Assembly: GCA_963731615.1 (NCBI GenBank)
Contig: CAVSWD010000005.1
Coordinates: forward strand, 248,001-312,000
Source: Gaiellasilicea sp963731615
Lineage (GTDB): Bacteria > Actinomycetota > Thermoleophilia > Gaiellales > Gaiellaceae
Reading direction: 5' to 3'
DNA length: 64,000 bases
Shown here: one piece after another, positions 25,001 through 35,612 of the stretch
Layout: every line of letters begins with the position of its first letter
How positions within the stretch are numbered: the first letter of the stretch is position 1
Notes under the pieces: model-generated
Told to the model about the DNA's origin: nothing
The model's input: the letters and a program-made list of their open reading frames with translations, nothing else
The model's database searches: none
Position numbers and translations under genes: made by a program

Positions 25001-25891
25001 GTGCACGCGGAGGCTGCCGAGGAGTTCGCGCTGCATGCCGACGAGCGGCGTGCGTGGCCGTCCAACCTCCTCAAGCGCGTCGGCCTGACGCTGATCGTCC
25101 TCGCCGCGCTCTGGGCACTCTGGGAGGGCTATCGCGCGATCTGGATGGCGACCGGCTGGACGCGCCCGTTCACCGTCGACGACCTGACCATGCCGCCGAT
25201 GGCCGACATCGTCAGCCGCCTCTGGGAGCCGCTCGCGGAAGGGCAGCCGCCCCTGATCCGCGACCTCGTCGACAAGGCGGTGTTCACGATGCGCGAGGCG
25301 ATCGCCGGCTTCCTGCTCGGCGGCGTGATCGGCTTCACGATCGGCGTCGTCCTGCACCAGTCGCGGCTGCTGCGGCGCGGCTTCCTGCCCTACGTGGTCG
25401 CCTCGCAGACCGTCCCGATCCTGGCGATCGCGCCGATGGTCGTGATCTGGCTCGGCGGCAAGGGCCTGCCGATCTGGATGCCGGTCGCCGTGATCGCGGC
25501 CTACCTCACGTTCTTCCCGGTCGCGATCAACACGCTCCGCGGGCTCGACTCGGCCGAGCCGCAGGCGCTCGAGCTGATGCGCTCGTACGCGGCCTCTTCG
25601 TGGGACGTGCTCTGGAAAGTCAAGTTCCCTTCCTCGCTGCCCTACATCTTCACGGCCCTGAAGATCTCGGCGACCGCGTCGGTCGTCGGCGCGATCATCG
25701 GCGAGCTGCCGTCGTCGATCCAGGACGGGCTGGGCGGAGCGATCCTGAACTTCAACCAGTACTACTCGCTCGACCCGGCCGCGCTCTGGGCGACGAACAT
25801 CGTCGCAGCGGTACTCGGGATCGCCTTCTTCGGCGCGGTGGTGCTCGCCGAGCACCTCGTCGTCCGCCGGGCACCGGAGCACGTCGCATGA
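25001..25891 (+). CDS. ABC transporter permease (NitT/TauT/Ssu type)
   Basis: 296 residues with a long cytoplasmic N-terminus and about six TM helices. The permease EAA loop is seen around YAASSWDVLWKVKFPSSLPY, with the SsuC-like QTVPILAIAPMVVIWLGGKGLPIW segment. First gene of an operon with ATPase, second permease, binding protein and dihydropyrimidinase, suggesting import of a pyrimidine, hydantoin or related N-compound. The ATP-binding gene begins with ATG overlapping this stop (ATGA). Confidence 0.9.
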   Translation: MHAEAAEEFALHADERRAWPSNLLKRVGLTLIVLAALWALWEGYRAIWMATGWTRPFTVDDLTMPPMADIVSRLWEPLAEGQPPLIRDLVDKAVFTMREAIAGFLLGGVIGFTIGVVLHQSRLLRRGFLPYVVASQTVPILAIAPMVVIWLGGKGLPIWMPVAVIAAYLTFFPVAINTLRGLDSAEPQALELMRSYAASSWDVLWKVKFPSSLPYIFTALKISATASVVGAIIGELPSSIQDGLGGAILNFNQYYSLDPAALWATNIVAAVLGIAFFGAVVLAEHLVVRRAPEHVA

Positions 25892-26670
25892 CCGAAGCGG
25901 CTGCAGTCACGATCGCGGGGGTCACGAAGACGTTCGGCAAGGGCGGCACGACCGCCTTGCAGGACATCGAGCTCGAGATCCAGCCCGGCGAGTTCGTCTC
26001 GCTGATCGGGCCGTCCGGCTGCGGCAAGTCGACGCTCCTGCGAACGATCGGGGATCTTGTCGAGCCGACGGCCGGCAGCGTGCTGGTCGGCGGCAAGTCC
26101 GCGCACCGGGCCCGGCTCGACCGCGACTACGGGATGGTGTTTCAGGAAGCGGTGCTCTACGACTGGCGCACCGTCGCGAAGAACATCGCGCTGCCGCTCG
26201 AGCTCGCCGGCTGGGAGCGCGCGCGCCGTGCCGAGCGGGTGAAGGAGATGGTCGACCTCGTCGAGCTGTCCGGCTTCGAGAGCCACTATCCCTGGCAGCT
26301 CTCGGGCGGGATGCAGATGCGGGTCGCGATCGCCCGCGCGCTCTCCTTCGACCCGAAGCTGCTGCTGATGGACGAGCCGTTCGGCGCGCTCGACGAGATG
26401 ACGCGAGAGCGGCTGAATCTCGAGCTGCTGCGGATCTGGGAAGCGAGCGGCTCGACCGTCGTCTTCGTCACCCACTCGATCACCGAGGCCGTGTTCCTCT
26501 CGACACGCGTCGTCGTGATGAGCCCTCGACCCGGACGGATCGCCGGCCTGGTCGAGATCGACCTCCCGCAGCCGCGCACGAACGACACACGCGAGGAGCC
26601 GCGCTTCTTCGAGCTTGCGACCGAGCTCCGCGAGCTGCTGCGCGGACGCGCCCCGGAGGAAGTGCACTGA
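25888..26670 (+). CDS. ABC transporter ATP-binding protein
   Basis: 260 residues. Walker A GPSGCGKSTLL (~45), Q-loop VFQEAVLYDWRTV, signature LSGGMQMRVAIARAL, Walker B LLLMDEPFGALD and switch His in VTHSITEAVF, in normal spacing. Of the SsuB/TauB subgroup that drives uptake of taurine, sulfonates, nitrate and pyrimidine-like compounds. ATG 25888 is supported by the ATGA overlap; the open frame upstream is a shadow of the permease. Confidence 0.95.
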   Translation: MTEAAAVTIAGVTKTFGKGGTTALQDIELEIQPGEFVSLIGPSGCGKSTLLRTIGDLVEPTAGSVLVGGKSAHRARLDRDYGMVFQEAVLYDWRTVAKNIALPLELAGWERARRAERVKEMVDLVELSGFESHYPWQLSGGMQMRVAIARALSFDPKLLLMDEPFGALDEMTRERLNLELLRIWEASGSTVVFVTHSITEAVFLSTRVVVMSPRPGRIAGLVEIDLPQPRTNDTREEPRFFELATELRELLRGRAPEEVH

Positions 26671-26726
26671 GCACCGTCGTCGTCACCGAGCCCGGCCGGT
26701 CGCTGGCCCGCGGCGTCGGCCGAGGC

Positions 26727-27488
26727 GTGCGCGACTGGGTGCCGGCGCTCGTCGTCCTCGTCGCCGTCCTCGTCGGCTGGGAGCTAGCAATCGACGTCTT
26801 CGACATCCAGCGCTTCCTGCTCCCGAAGCCGAGCGCGATCGCGGCGCGGTTCTGGGACGAGCGCGAGACGCTCTGGGCCGCGGGCTGGTTCACCTTCCAG
26901 GAGGCCCTGTGGGGCTTCGCCGTCGGCTGCTCGGCGGGCATCCTCGCCGCCCTACTGCTCGCGCGCTTCCGTCCGCTCGGGGCGGCGCTGATGCCGTACT
27001 TCATCGCCGCGAATGCCGTCCCGATCATCGCCTTCGCGCCGATCGCGATCGCGTGGTTCGGGATCGACAAGGGATCGAAGATCGCGATTGCCGCCGTACT
27101 CTGTTTCTTCCCGGTGCTCGTGAACACGCTCAAAGGGCTGACCTCTGTGCGACCGTCCTCGATCGAGCTGATGCATTCCTACGCAGCCGGCGAGGTGCAG
27201 ATCTTCCGCCGCGTGCGGATCCCGAACTCGCTGCCGTACGTGTTCGCCTCGCTGAAGGTGGCGAGCGTGCTCGCGATGATCGGGGCGATCGTGGGCGAGT
27301 ACTTCGGCGGCTCGCTCACCTCGCTCGGAATCCAGATCAAGAGCGCCGCGGCGCTCTTCAACTTCGAGACAGCCTGGGCGGCGATCGCCGTCGCCTGCAT
27401 CCTCGGCATCTCGTTCTACCTCGCGATCTCGCTCGTCGAGCGGCTCGCGATGCGACGGTACCCCTCGGCACCAGAGGTACGGTCATGA
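26727..27488 (+). CDS. ABC transporter permease, second
   Basis: 253 residues from GTG 26727. Six TM helices; the EAA loop reads HSYAAGEVQIFRRVRIPNSLPY and IIAFAPIAIAWFGIDKGSK is equivalent to the first permease. The frame is open upstream to a CTG at 26667 that overlaps the ATPase stop, so ~20 more residues (LSTVVVTEPGRSLARG) may be translated. Two different permeases imply a heterodimeric channel. Confidence 0.9.
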   Translation: MRDWVPALVVLVAVLVGWELAIDVFDIQRFLLPKPSAIAARFWDERETLWAAGWFTFQEALWGFAVGCSAGILAALLLARFRPLGAALMPYFIAANAVPIIAFAPIAIAWFGIDKGSKIAIAAVLCFFPVLVNTLKGLTSVRPSSIELMHSYAAGEVQIFRRVRIPNSLPYVFASLKVASVLAMIGAIVGEYFGGSLTSLGIQIKSAAALFNFETAWAAIAVACILGISFYLAISLVERLAMRRYPSAPEVRS

Positions 27489-27519
27489 CCCGACCGGGTT
27501 CAACGACAAGGAGGGCTCG

Positions 27520-28647
27520 ATGAAGACACGCAGGATGGCGATCCTCGGCGCAGCAGCCGTAGGGCTCGTCTCGCTCGCGGTGGCGGGTGGCGCCGCGGCA
27601 CGTACCGACGTGGGGGCCGCCCCCGCGGGTGGTGCGACGAAGGTGACGCTGCAGCTGAAGTGGGTGACGCAGGCACAGTTCGCCGGCTTCTACGCCGCCA
27701 AGGCGAAGGGCTACTACAGCGCGGCGGGCCTCGACGTGAACCTCAAGCCGGGCGGGCCGGACATCACGCCCGAGCAGGTCGTCGCGTCCGGCCAGGCAGA
27801 GTTCGGGATCGACTGGCTGCCGAGCCTCCTCTCCTCGCGCGACAAGGGCAGCGACCTGGTCAACATCGCGCAGGTGTACACGCGCTCCGGCATGACGCAG
27901 CTGACCTGGAAGGACTCGGGCATCGACACGATCGCGAAGATGCGCGGGAAGAAGGTCGGCAACTGGCTCTTCGGCAACGAGTTCGAGCTGTTCGCCGCGC
28001 TCGTCAAGAACGGGATGGACCCGACCAAGAACAAGGGCGTCACGATCGTCCAGCAGCCGTTCGACATGAACCTGTTCCTGCAGCGGAAGATCGACTCGGC
28101 CTCGGCGATGACCTACAACGAGCTCGCCCAGGTGCTGGAGAGCAAGAACCCGAAGACGGGCAAGCTCTACCAGCTGTCCGACCTGAACGTGATCAAGATG
28201 GAGGCGGTCGGGACGGGCATGCTCGAGGACGGCGTCTTCGTCCGCGGGGACTGGATCAAGTCGGCCGCGAACCAGGCGACGGCGCGGAAGTTCCTCGAGG
28301 CGTCGTTCAAGGGCTGGCTCTGGTGCCGTGACCACCTCGCCGACTGCACGCGGATCGTGCTCAAGAACTCGCCGATCCTCGGCAAGGGCCATCAGACGTG
28401 GCAGATGAACGAGGTCAACGCCTTGATCTGGCCGGCGCCGCAGGGCATCGGCGTCATGAACCAGAAGGCGTTCACCAGGACCGCATCGATCTCGCGGCAG
28501 TTCGGCGTGATCAAGAAGCTGCCGAGCGGCGCCTTCCGCGCCGACCTCGCCAAGGCGGCCGTTGCGGCGCTGAAGAAGCAGGGCCTCGACGTGAACGGGG
28601 CCAAGTGGAAGAAGGCGACCGTCAAGGTCACCGCAGGCGGAAAGTAA
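27520..28647 (+). CDS. ABC transporter substrate-binding protein (NMT1/THI5-like)
   Basis: 375 residues with an exported N-terminus (MAILGAAAVGLVSLAVAGGA) lacking a lipobox Cys. KVTLQLKWVTQAQFAGFYAA, GYYSAAGLDVNLKPGG and the DWLPSLLSSRDKGSDLVNIA run belong to the NMT1/THI5 family, whose members bind pyrimidine precursors, hydroxymethylpyrimidine, riboflavin or sulfonates. LKWVTQAQFAGFY is close to that of ThiY/RibY-type proteins. The ribosome site AAGGAGGG is 5 bases before ATG. Followed by dihydropyrimidinase, which makes a pyrimidine or hydantoin ligand plausible. Confidence 0.88.
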   Translation: MKTRRMAILGAAAVGLVSLAVAGGAAARTDVGAAPAGGATKVTLQLKWVTQAQFAGFYAAKAKGYYSAAGLDVNLKPGGPDITPEQVVASGQAEFGIDWLPSLLSSRDKGSDLVNIAQVYTRSGMTQLTWKDSGIDTIAKMRGKKVGNWLFGNEFELFAALVKNGMDPTKNKGVTIVQQPFDMNLFLQRKIDSASAMTYNELAQVLESKNPKTGKLYQLSDLNVIKMEAVGTGMLEDGVFVRGDWIKSAANQATARKFLEASFKGWLWCRDHLADCTRIVLKNSPILGKGHQTWQMNEVNALIWPAPQGIGVMNQKAFTRTASISRQFGVIKKLPSGAFRADLAKAAVAALKKQGLDVNGAKWKKATVKVTAGGK

Positions 28648-28675
28648 GCCCGACGAACCGAGAAGGGAGATCCGC

Positions 28676-30103
28676 ATGTCCGTTCTGATCAAGGGAGGCC
28701 GGGTACTGACGGCCGCAGACGACTACGTCGCCGACATCTTCATCGAGGACGAGCGGATCTCCCTGATCGGGACGAATTTAGGGAGCTCAGGGCTCGACGT
28801 CGCGGCAGACACCGTGATCGACGCGTCCGGCAAGTACGTCCTGCCGGGCGCGGTCGATCCGCACACCCATCTCGACATGCCGTTCGGCGGCACGACGACG
28901 ATCGACGACGTCGAGTCGGGCCAGCGGGCGGCGGCGCGCGGCGGCACGACCACGCACGTCGACTTCTGCATCCAGGCGCCCGGCACGAGCTTCGGCGACG
29001 CGCTCGCCGACTGGAAGTCGAAGGCCGAAGGCAAGCAGCTGATCGACATGGGCTACCACATCGCCGTCACCGACCTGAAGGACGGGGGCTCGCTCGAGGA
29101 GCTCGCCTCGCTGCCGGACCAGGGGATTACCTCCTACAAGCTCTTCATGGCCTACAAGGGCGCGCTGATGGTCGACGACGAAACGCTCTTCAAGACGATG
29201 GAGGTCGCCGCCGAGACGGGCGCGCTCGTGATGGTGCACGCCGAGAACGGCGACGCGATCGACGTGCTCGTGAAGAGGGCGCTCGCGGAGGGGAAGACCG
29301 AGCCGAAGTATCACGCGCTCACCCGGCCGCCCGAGACCGAGGGCGAGGCGACGAACCGCGCGATCCAGCTCGCCCGCGTCGCCGGCTGCGCGCTCTACGT
29401 CGTCCACGTTTCGTGCCTGGAGTCGGTCGAGCCGATTCAGCTCGCCCGCGAAAAGGGCTGGGACGTCTGGGGCGAGACCTGCACGCAGTACTTCTTCATC
29501 GACTACACGCATCTCGAAAAGCCTGACTTCGAGGGCGCGAAGTACGTCTACACGCCGCCGCCGCGCGACAAGGCGAACCAGGACGTGCTCTGGGACGCGG
29601 TTCGCCGGGACACGCTCAGCGCGATCTCGACCGACCACTGCGCCTTCTCATGGGGCGAGCAGAAGGCGCTCGGCCGCGACGACTTCTCGAAGATCCCGAA
29701 CGGCGGCCCCGGCCTCGAGAACCGGCTGCACATGATCCACAACTTCGGCGCGCGCGAAGGCCGGATCAGCCTGAACCGGATGGTCGAGCTGCTCTGCACG
29801 AACCCTGCGAAGCTGTTCGGCCTCTACCCGAGGAAGGGGACGATCGCCGTCGGCTCCGACGCCGACCTCGTCGTCTTCGACCCCGAGAAGAAGCACCTGA
29901 TCACCGCCGCGAGCCAGCAGTCGAGGACCGACTACAACCTCTACGAGGGCACCGAGGTCACGGGCGACGTCGAGACGGTGCTGGTGCGCGGACACGTGAT
30001 CGTGGACGGCGGCGAGGTCGTCGGCAAGCCGGGGGTCGGGCGGTTCGTGGCCCGCGCGAAGTTCGGCGAGCAGCTGCACGCGAAGGCGGCGATGGCGACG
30101 TAA
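28676..30103 (+). CDS. hydA: Dihydropyrimidinase (D-hydantoinase)
   Basis: 475 residues. Opens dihydrouracil, dihydrothymine or hydantoin rings to N-carbamoyl amino acids using two metal ions. DPHTHLDMPFGGTTT holds the metal His pair; the carbamylated Lys is in TSYKLFMAYKGALMVDD; further ligands are MVHAENGD, VVHVSCLES and ISTDHCAFSW. Ribosome site AGAAGGGAG before ATG. Last gene of the transporter operon. Its product is the substrate of the carbamoylase at 23694-24934, encoded just on the other side. Confidence 0.95.
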   Translation: MSVLIKGGRVLTAADDYVADIFIEDERISLIGTNLGSSGLDVAADTVIDASGKYVLPGAVDPHTHLDMPFGGTTTIDDVESGQRAAARGGTTTHVDFCIQAPGTSFGDALADWKSKAEGKQLIDMGYHIAVTDLKDGGSLEELASLPDQGITSYKLFMAYKGALMVDDETLFKTMEVAAETGALVMVHAENGDAIDVLVKRALAEGKTEPKYHALTRPPETEGEATNRAIQLARVAGCALYVVHVSCLESVEPIQLAREKGWDVWGETCTQYFFIDYTHLEKPDFEGAKYVYTPPPRDKANQDVLWDAVRRDTLSAISTDHCAFSWGEQKALGRDDFSKIPNGGPGLENRLHMIHNFGAREGRISLNRMVELLCTNPAKLFGLYPRKGTIAVGSDADLVVFDPEKKHLITAASQQSRTDYNLYEGTEVTGDVETVLVRGHVIVDGGEVVGKPGVGRFVARAKFGEQLHAKAAMAT

Positions 30104-30145
30104 CGAAGCTCGGCTCCTCGCCGGAGCGGCACGTAGGCTGCCGCA

Positions 30146-31567
30146 GTGCAACGACGCGTCCGCCTCACGCGTGCCGACGATCATGACATCGCGGCGGCCT
30201 TCGCCGAGCTGCGCGAGAACCTGGACGTCGAGCTCGGCTTCCCGGACGAGGTGAGCGAGGAGGCCGAGCGGTCGGTCCGCTCGCCGCGGCTCCCCGACGC
30301 CGACGAGACGGCGATTCCGTTCGTGACGATCGACCCGCCCGAGTCGATGGATCTCGACCAGGCGCTGCACATCGAACGGGCCGGCAGCGGCTACCGCGTC
30401 CGCTACGCGATCGCCGACGTCGCGGCCTTCGTTACCCCGGACGGCGCGATGGACCAAGAGGCGCACCGGCGCGGTCAGACGCTCTACGCGCCCGACGAGA
30501 ACGCACGGCTCTATCCGCCGCAGCTCTCCGAGGGCGCCGGCAGCCTCCTTCCGGGTGAGCCGCGCCCGGCGCTCCTCTGGACGATCGACGTCGACGAGAG
30601 CGGCGAGGGCGTCAAGGTCGAGGTCCGGCGGGCGCTCGTCCGCAGCCGCGAGAAGCTCGACTATGCCGGTGTCCAGCGCTCGCTCGACAACGGGGGCGCG
30701 TCCGAGTCGCTGCAATTGCTCCGCGAGGTCGGGCTCCTGCGCCAGGAGCGCGAGGAGCGGCGAGGCGGGATCCAGCTCCCGATCCCCGAGCAGGAGGTCG
30801 ACGACGGGCCGGACGGCTTCACGCTGGCGTTCCGGGCACCGCTGCCGGTGGAGGGCTGGAACGCGCAAATCTCGCTGATGACGGGACAGGCCGCGGCAGA
30901 GCTGATGCTCGAAGCGCACGTCGGGCTCCTGCGCACGCTGCCCGAGGCCGACAAGGGCGCGGTCGACCGGCTGCGGCGAACGGCGAAGGCGCTCGAGATC
31001 GACTGGCCGCGCGACGTCGAGTACGCAGCGTTGATCCGGACGCTCGACCCGGAGCGGCCCGAGCACGCGGCTTTCCTCGCAGAGTCGACCGTCCTGCTCC
31101 GCGGCTCCGGCTACGCGGCCTTCGACGGCGAGGTGCCCAACCGGCCGGCGCACGCAGGTGTCGGCGCACCGTACGCCCACACGACGGCGCCGCTACGCCG
31201 CCTCGTCGACCGTTACGTCGGCGAGATCTGTGTGGCCGTCTCCGCCGGCGCGGCCGTGCCGCAATGGGTGCACGCGGCGCTCCCGGGTCTCCCCGAGACG
31301 ATGGAGCGCTCGAACCGCCGCGCGCAGCAGTATGAGGCCGGGATCCTTTCGACGGTCGAGGCTGCAGTGCTCGCACCGCGGGTCGGAGAAACGTTCGAGG
31401 CAGTCGTCGTCGAGGTCGACGAACACGACGGCGGCGGCACGATCCAGCTGGCCGAGCCGGCCGTAACGGCGCACGCCACCGGCGAGCTGCCGCTCGGCGA
31501 GCGCGTCACCGTCCGGCTCGAGCTTGCCGACGTCGCGAAGCGGCAGGTGCGCTTCACTCTCGCCTGA
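30146..31567 (+). CDS. RNB-domain exoribonuclease (RNase II/R family)
   Basis: 473 residues from GTG 30146, shorter than RNase II/R because the N-terminal cold-shock domains are missing. RNB catalytic segment: VTIDPPESMDLDQALHIER with the Asp cluster, then YAIADVAAFVTPDGAMD. It continues with APYAHTTAPLRRLVDRYVGEI and a short C-terminal beta domain. Degrades single-stranded RNA 3' to 5'. Such short RNB proteins are common in actinobacteria. Upstream gap is only 42 bases but no functional link to the pyrimidine genes is evident. Confidence 0.85.
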   Translation: MQRRVRLTRADDHDIAAAFAELRENLDVELGFPDEVSEEAERSVRSPRLPDADETAIPFVTIDPPESMDLDQALHIERAGSGYRVRYAIADVAAFVTPDGAMDQEAHRRGQTLYAPDENARLYPPQLSEGAGSLLPGEPRPALLWTIDVDESGEGVKVEVRRALVRSREKLDYAGVQRSLDNGGASESLQLLREVGLLRQEREERRGGIQLPIPEQEVDDGPDGFTLAFRAPLPVEGWNAQISLMTGQAAAELMLEAHVGLLRTLPEADKGAVDRLRRTAKALEIDWPRDVEYAALIRTLDPERPEHAAFLAESTVLLRGSGYAAFDGEVPNRPAHAGVGAPYAHTTAPLRRLVDRYVGEICVAVSAGAAVPQWVHAALPGLPETMERSNRRAQQYEAGILSTVEAAVLAPRVGETFEAVVVEVDEHDGGGTIQLAEPAVTAHATGELPLGERVTVRLELADVAKRQVRFTLA

Positions 31568-32095
31568 TCAGCAGCGTGCGCCGAGCGAGATCGTGCGGCG
31601 GTACGTACGGCCGCGATCGACGCGCACGTCGAGCGCGTAGCAGCCACGCTTCGCGAACGAGAACCCACCTGGAAAGACGGTCACCCGCTTCAGCCGGCCG
31701 TTGCCGCCGAACATGACAGTTCCCGGCGCGCAGGGCTCGAATCGGATGGTTGGCGTGAGCTCGTTCGTCCGAGCGTAGTCGAGCGCGAGCGACGGCCGGC
31801 TCGACGGAGACACACTCATCGTCACCGGCGGACCCCAGAGCACCTTGGCTGCCACCTTGCGCTCGAAGCGACCATCCGGGCCGCGATCGAGCCGCGTCGC
31901 AGATGCCGCCGGCGCGAGGCCAGCCAACGAGACCGGTCCGATGACGCTGTCGCCGGGCTGGGCGAAGCGGATCGCGGAGCCGTCGCTCGGGTCACCCCGC
32001 GTCGCGCAGTCCCGGGTGGGGGATACCTCGTCGGCCGACGCCGCGCCGGCGGCGAGTGCGAGCGCCAAGACGAGGAGGGCGAGAAGCGATCGCAT
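31568..32095 (-). CDS. Hypothetical secreted protein
   Basis: 175 residues with signal peptide MRSLLALLVLALALAAGAA and three or four Cys in the mature part (DCATRGD, FEPCAPG, KRGCYAL, terminal GARC) that could form disulfides. Beta-rich, including FPGGFSFAKRGCYALDVRV. Family not recognised. ATG 32095 is the start; the longer frame upstream is the shadow of mmsA. Convergent with the RNB gene, stops adjacent (TGATCA). Confidence 0.55.
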   Translation of the reverse strand: MRSLLALLVLALALAAGAASADEVSPTRDCATRGDPSDGSAIRFAQPGDSVIGPVSLAGLAPAASATRLDRGPDGRFERKVAAKVLWGPPVTMSVSPSSRPSLALDYARTNELTPTIRFEPCAPGTVMFGGNGRLKRVTVFPGGFSFAKRGCYALDVRVDRGRTYRRTISLGARC

Positions 32096-32129
32096 CGCTT
32101 GTTCTACACCCCGCCTGCCCATCCGGTTC

Positions 32130-33659
<1,530 letters not shown>

Positions 33660-33733
33660 CTCGGCCTCCTAGGTGATCCTCGAAGCGTAGCGCGGCACGC
33701 GCTCCAACAAACTCAGCGCGGTAGGATCGGGCG

Positions 33734-35086
33734 ATGGCCACGATCGAGACGAATCCTCAGCTCGGGGCGCAGGTCAAGGCCGACGCCAAAGAATTCGTCC
33801 TGCATTCCTGGTCGGTGCAGAACGCGATCGATCCGATTCCTGTCGCGGGCGCCGAGGGCCGCTACTTCTGGGATTACGACGGCAAGCGGTACCTCGATTT
33901 CGCCTCGCAACTCGTCAACGTCTCGATCGGCCACGGGCATCCGAAGGTGATCGCCGCGATCAAGGAGCAGGCGGAGAAGCTCTGCACGATCGGGCCGCCG
34001 ATGGCAACCGAACCGCGCTCGACGCTGGCGCGGATGCTCGCCGAGATCACGCCCGGGAACCTGAAGATGTCCTTCTTCACGAACGGCGGCGCCGAGGCGA
34101 ACGAGAACGCGATCAAGGTCGCCCGCTGGGTCACCGGCCGCCACAAGGTGATCGCGCGCTACCGCAGCTACCACGGCGCGACCGGAGGTGCGATCACGCT
34201 CACCGGCGACCCGCGCCGCTGGCATGCGGAGCCCGGGCTTCCAGGCGTCGTGCGGATGCTCGATCCCTACACCTACCGCTGCCCGGCCGGCCATCCCGAT
34301 CCGTGCCCGGTCTGCTCGGGCGCGCCGCATCTGGAGGAGCTCCTTTCCTACGAGGGCGCGCACACCGTCGCCGCGGTCATCCTCGAGACCGTCGTCGGCA
34401 CGAACGGGATCATCGTCCCGCCCGACGGCTACCTGCAGTCGATCCGCGAAACCTGCGACCGGCACGGGATCCTGCTCATCCTCGACGAGGTGATGGCGGG
34501 CTTCGGCCGCACCGGCAAGTGGTTCGCCTGCGACAACTGGGACGTCGTCCCGGACATCCTCACGGTCGCGAAAGGGATCAACTCGGGCTACGTGCCGCTC
34601 GGCGCGATGATCGTCTCCGAGCCGATCGCGGACCAGCTGCGCGACCGCTTCCTCGCGGGCGGCCTGACCTACTCCGGCCATCCGCTCGCGTGCGCGTCAG
34701 GGGTCGCGTCGATCGAAGCGTTCCAGGAGGAGGGGATCGTCGAGAATGCCGCCGAGCAGGGTGCCTACCTCGCCGAGGCGCTCCCGGCACTCGCCGCCAA
34801 GCACCCGTCGATCGGCGACGTGCGCGGCCTGGGGCTCTTCTGGGGCCTCGAGCTGGTCAAGAACCGCGAGACGAGGGAGATGCTCGTACCGTTCAACGCC
34901 GGCGGCGAGGCGGCCGCACCGGTCGCTCGACTGCAGAAAGCGGCGCTCGAATCGGGGCTCTACCTGATGGCCCACTGGAACGTCGTCATGATCTGCCCGC
35001 CGCTGACGATCACACGCGAAGAGCTCGACGAGGGCCTGGCGGCACTCGACGACGCACTCGCGATCGCCGACGAGTACGTCGCCTAG
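33734..35086 (+). CDS. Class III aminotransferase (beta-alanine/omega-amino acid type)
   Basis: 450 residues, PLP-dependent. The PLP Lys is in TVAKGINSGYVPLGAMIVS, and LILDEVMAGFGRTGKWFAC is the class III signature; FFTNGGAEANENAIKVAR binds the phosphate. Length and motifs suit omega-amino acid:pyruvate aminotransferases. With MMSDH on the other strand, conversion of beta-alanine (or 3-aminoisobutyrate) to malonate (methylmalonate) semialdehyde is likely. Starts at ATG 33734, 74 bases from the divergent mmsA, so a shared regulator is possible. Confidence 0.9.
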   Translation: MATIETNPQLGAQVKADAKEFVLHSWSVQNAIDPIPVAGAEGRYFWDYDGKRYLDFASQLVNVSIGHGHPKVIAAIKEQAEKLCTIGPPMATEPRSTLARMLAEITPGNLKMSFFTNGGAEANENAIKVARWVTGRHKVIARYRSYHGATGGAITLTGDPRRWHAEPGLPGVVRMLDPYTYRCPAGHPDPCPVCSGAPHLEELLSYEGAHTVAAVILETVVGTNGIIVPPDGYLQSIRETCDRHGILLILDEVMAGFGRTGKWFACDNWDVVPDILTVAKGINSGYVPLGAMIVSEPIADQLRDRFLAGGLTYSGHPLACASGVASIEAFQEEGIVENAAEQGAYLAEALPALAAKHPSIGDVRGLGLFWGLELVKNRETREMLVPFNAGGEAAAPVARLQKAALESGLYLMAHWNVVMICPPLTITREELDEGLAALDDALAIADEYVA

Positions 35087-35553
35087 CCCACGCAGGAGCC
35101 GGCGCCGACGCCGGGCAGCCTGCCGAGCAATTCCGAGAGCTGCGCCACTTCGTCCTCGCTGAGCGTCTCGCGCAGAAGCGACTGCAGCCGCTTCGTATGA
35201 CTAGCGCCAACGCAGCCGACCGTCTCGATGCCGTCCTGCGTCAACCGCGCCCAGGTGACGCGGCCATCGTCGTCGCAACGCACGTTCTCGACGAGGCCGG
35301 CCTCCTGCAGTCCCTCCAGCAGCCGGGTCACGCCCGATGGCGTCAGCATCAGAAGCTCGACGAGGTCGATCCTGCGCAGGCGGTTGTCGTCGGCCTTGGA
35401 GAGGTGCAGGAGCGCCTCGAAGTCGTTGAAGGTGAGACCGCGCGGCGTCAGGACCTCCGACTCGAGCTCGCGCCGCAGGACCGTTTGCGCCCGCATCAGG
35501 CGGGCAAAAGCGACGAGCTCAACTGCTTGCGGACTCAATACTTGACTACTCAA
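35083..35553 (-). CDS. MarR-family transcriptional regulator
   Basis: 156 residues from TTG 35553, supported by GAGGAAG before it. Winged-helix MarR signature: LRRIDLVELLMLTPSGVTRLLEGLQEAGLVEN and VRCDDDGRVTWARLTQDG (recognition helix and wing, given in parts). It is divergent from yceI; its start lies inside the yceI promoter palindrome, so it probably represses yceI and itself. Two Cys (VRCDD, VGCVG) near the wing and C-helix could sense oxidants. Stop overlaps the aminotransferase stop as CTAG. Confidence 0.88.
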   Translation of the reverse strand: MSSQVLSPQAVELVAFARLMRAQTVLRRELESEVLTPRGLTFNDFEALLHLSKADDNRLRRIDLVELLMLTPSGVTRLLEGLQEAGLVENVRCDDDGRVTWARLTQDGIETVGCVGASHTKRLQSLLRETLSEDEVAQLSELLGRLPGVGAGSCVG

Positions 35554-35570
35554 TCTTCTTCCTCTATATT
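35542..35570 (+). promoter_or_regulatory. yceI promoter with palindromic MarR operator
   Basis: -35 TTGACT at 35542-35547, 17-base spacer, -10 TATATT at 35565-35570: near-perfect sigma-70 hexamers in a GC-rich genome. The palindrome TTGA-CTAC-TCAA (35542-35553) overlaps the -35. The word ACTCAA recurs at 35533, 35548 and 35579, giving possible extra sites. Repression by the divergent MarR protein is the simplest reading. Confidence 0.7.
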
Positions 35571-35612
35571 AATTGCGTACTCAAGAATATACCACGAGGG
35601 AAGGAAACAGCA

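Noticed and set aside
27489..27519. TPP or pyrimidine riboswitch ahead of the binding-protein gene
   Set aside because: Only 31 bases separate the genes; no conserved riboswitch core such as CUGAGA is present.
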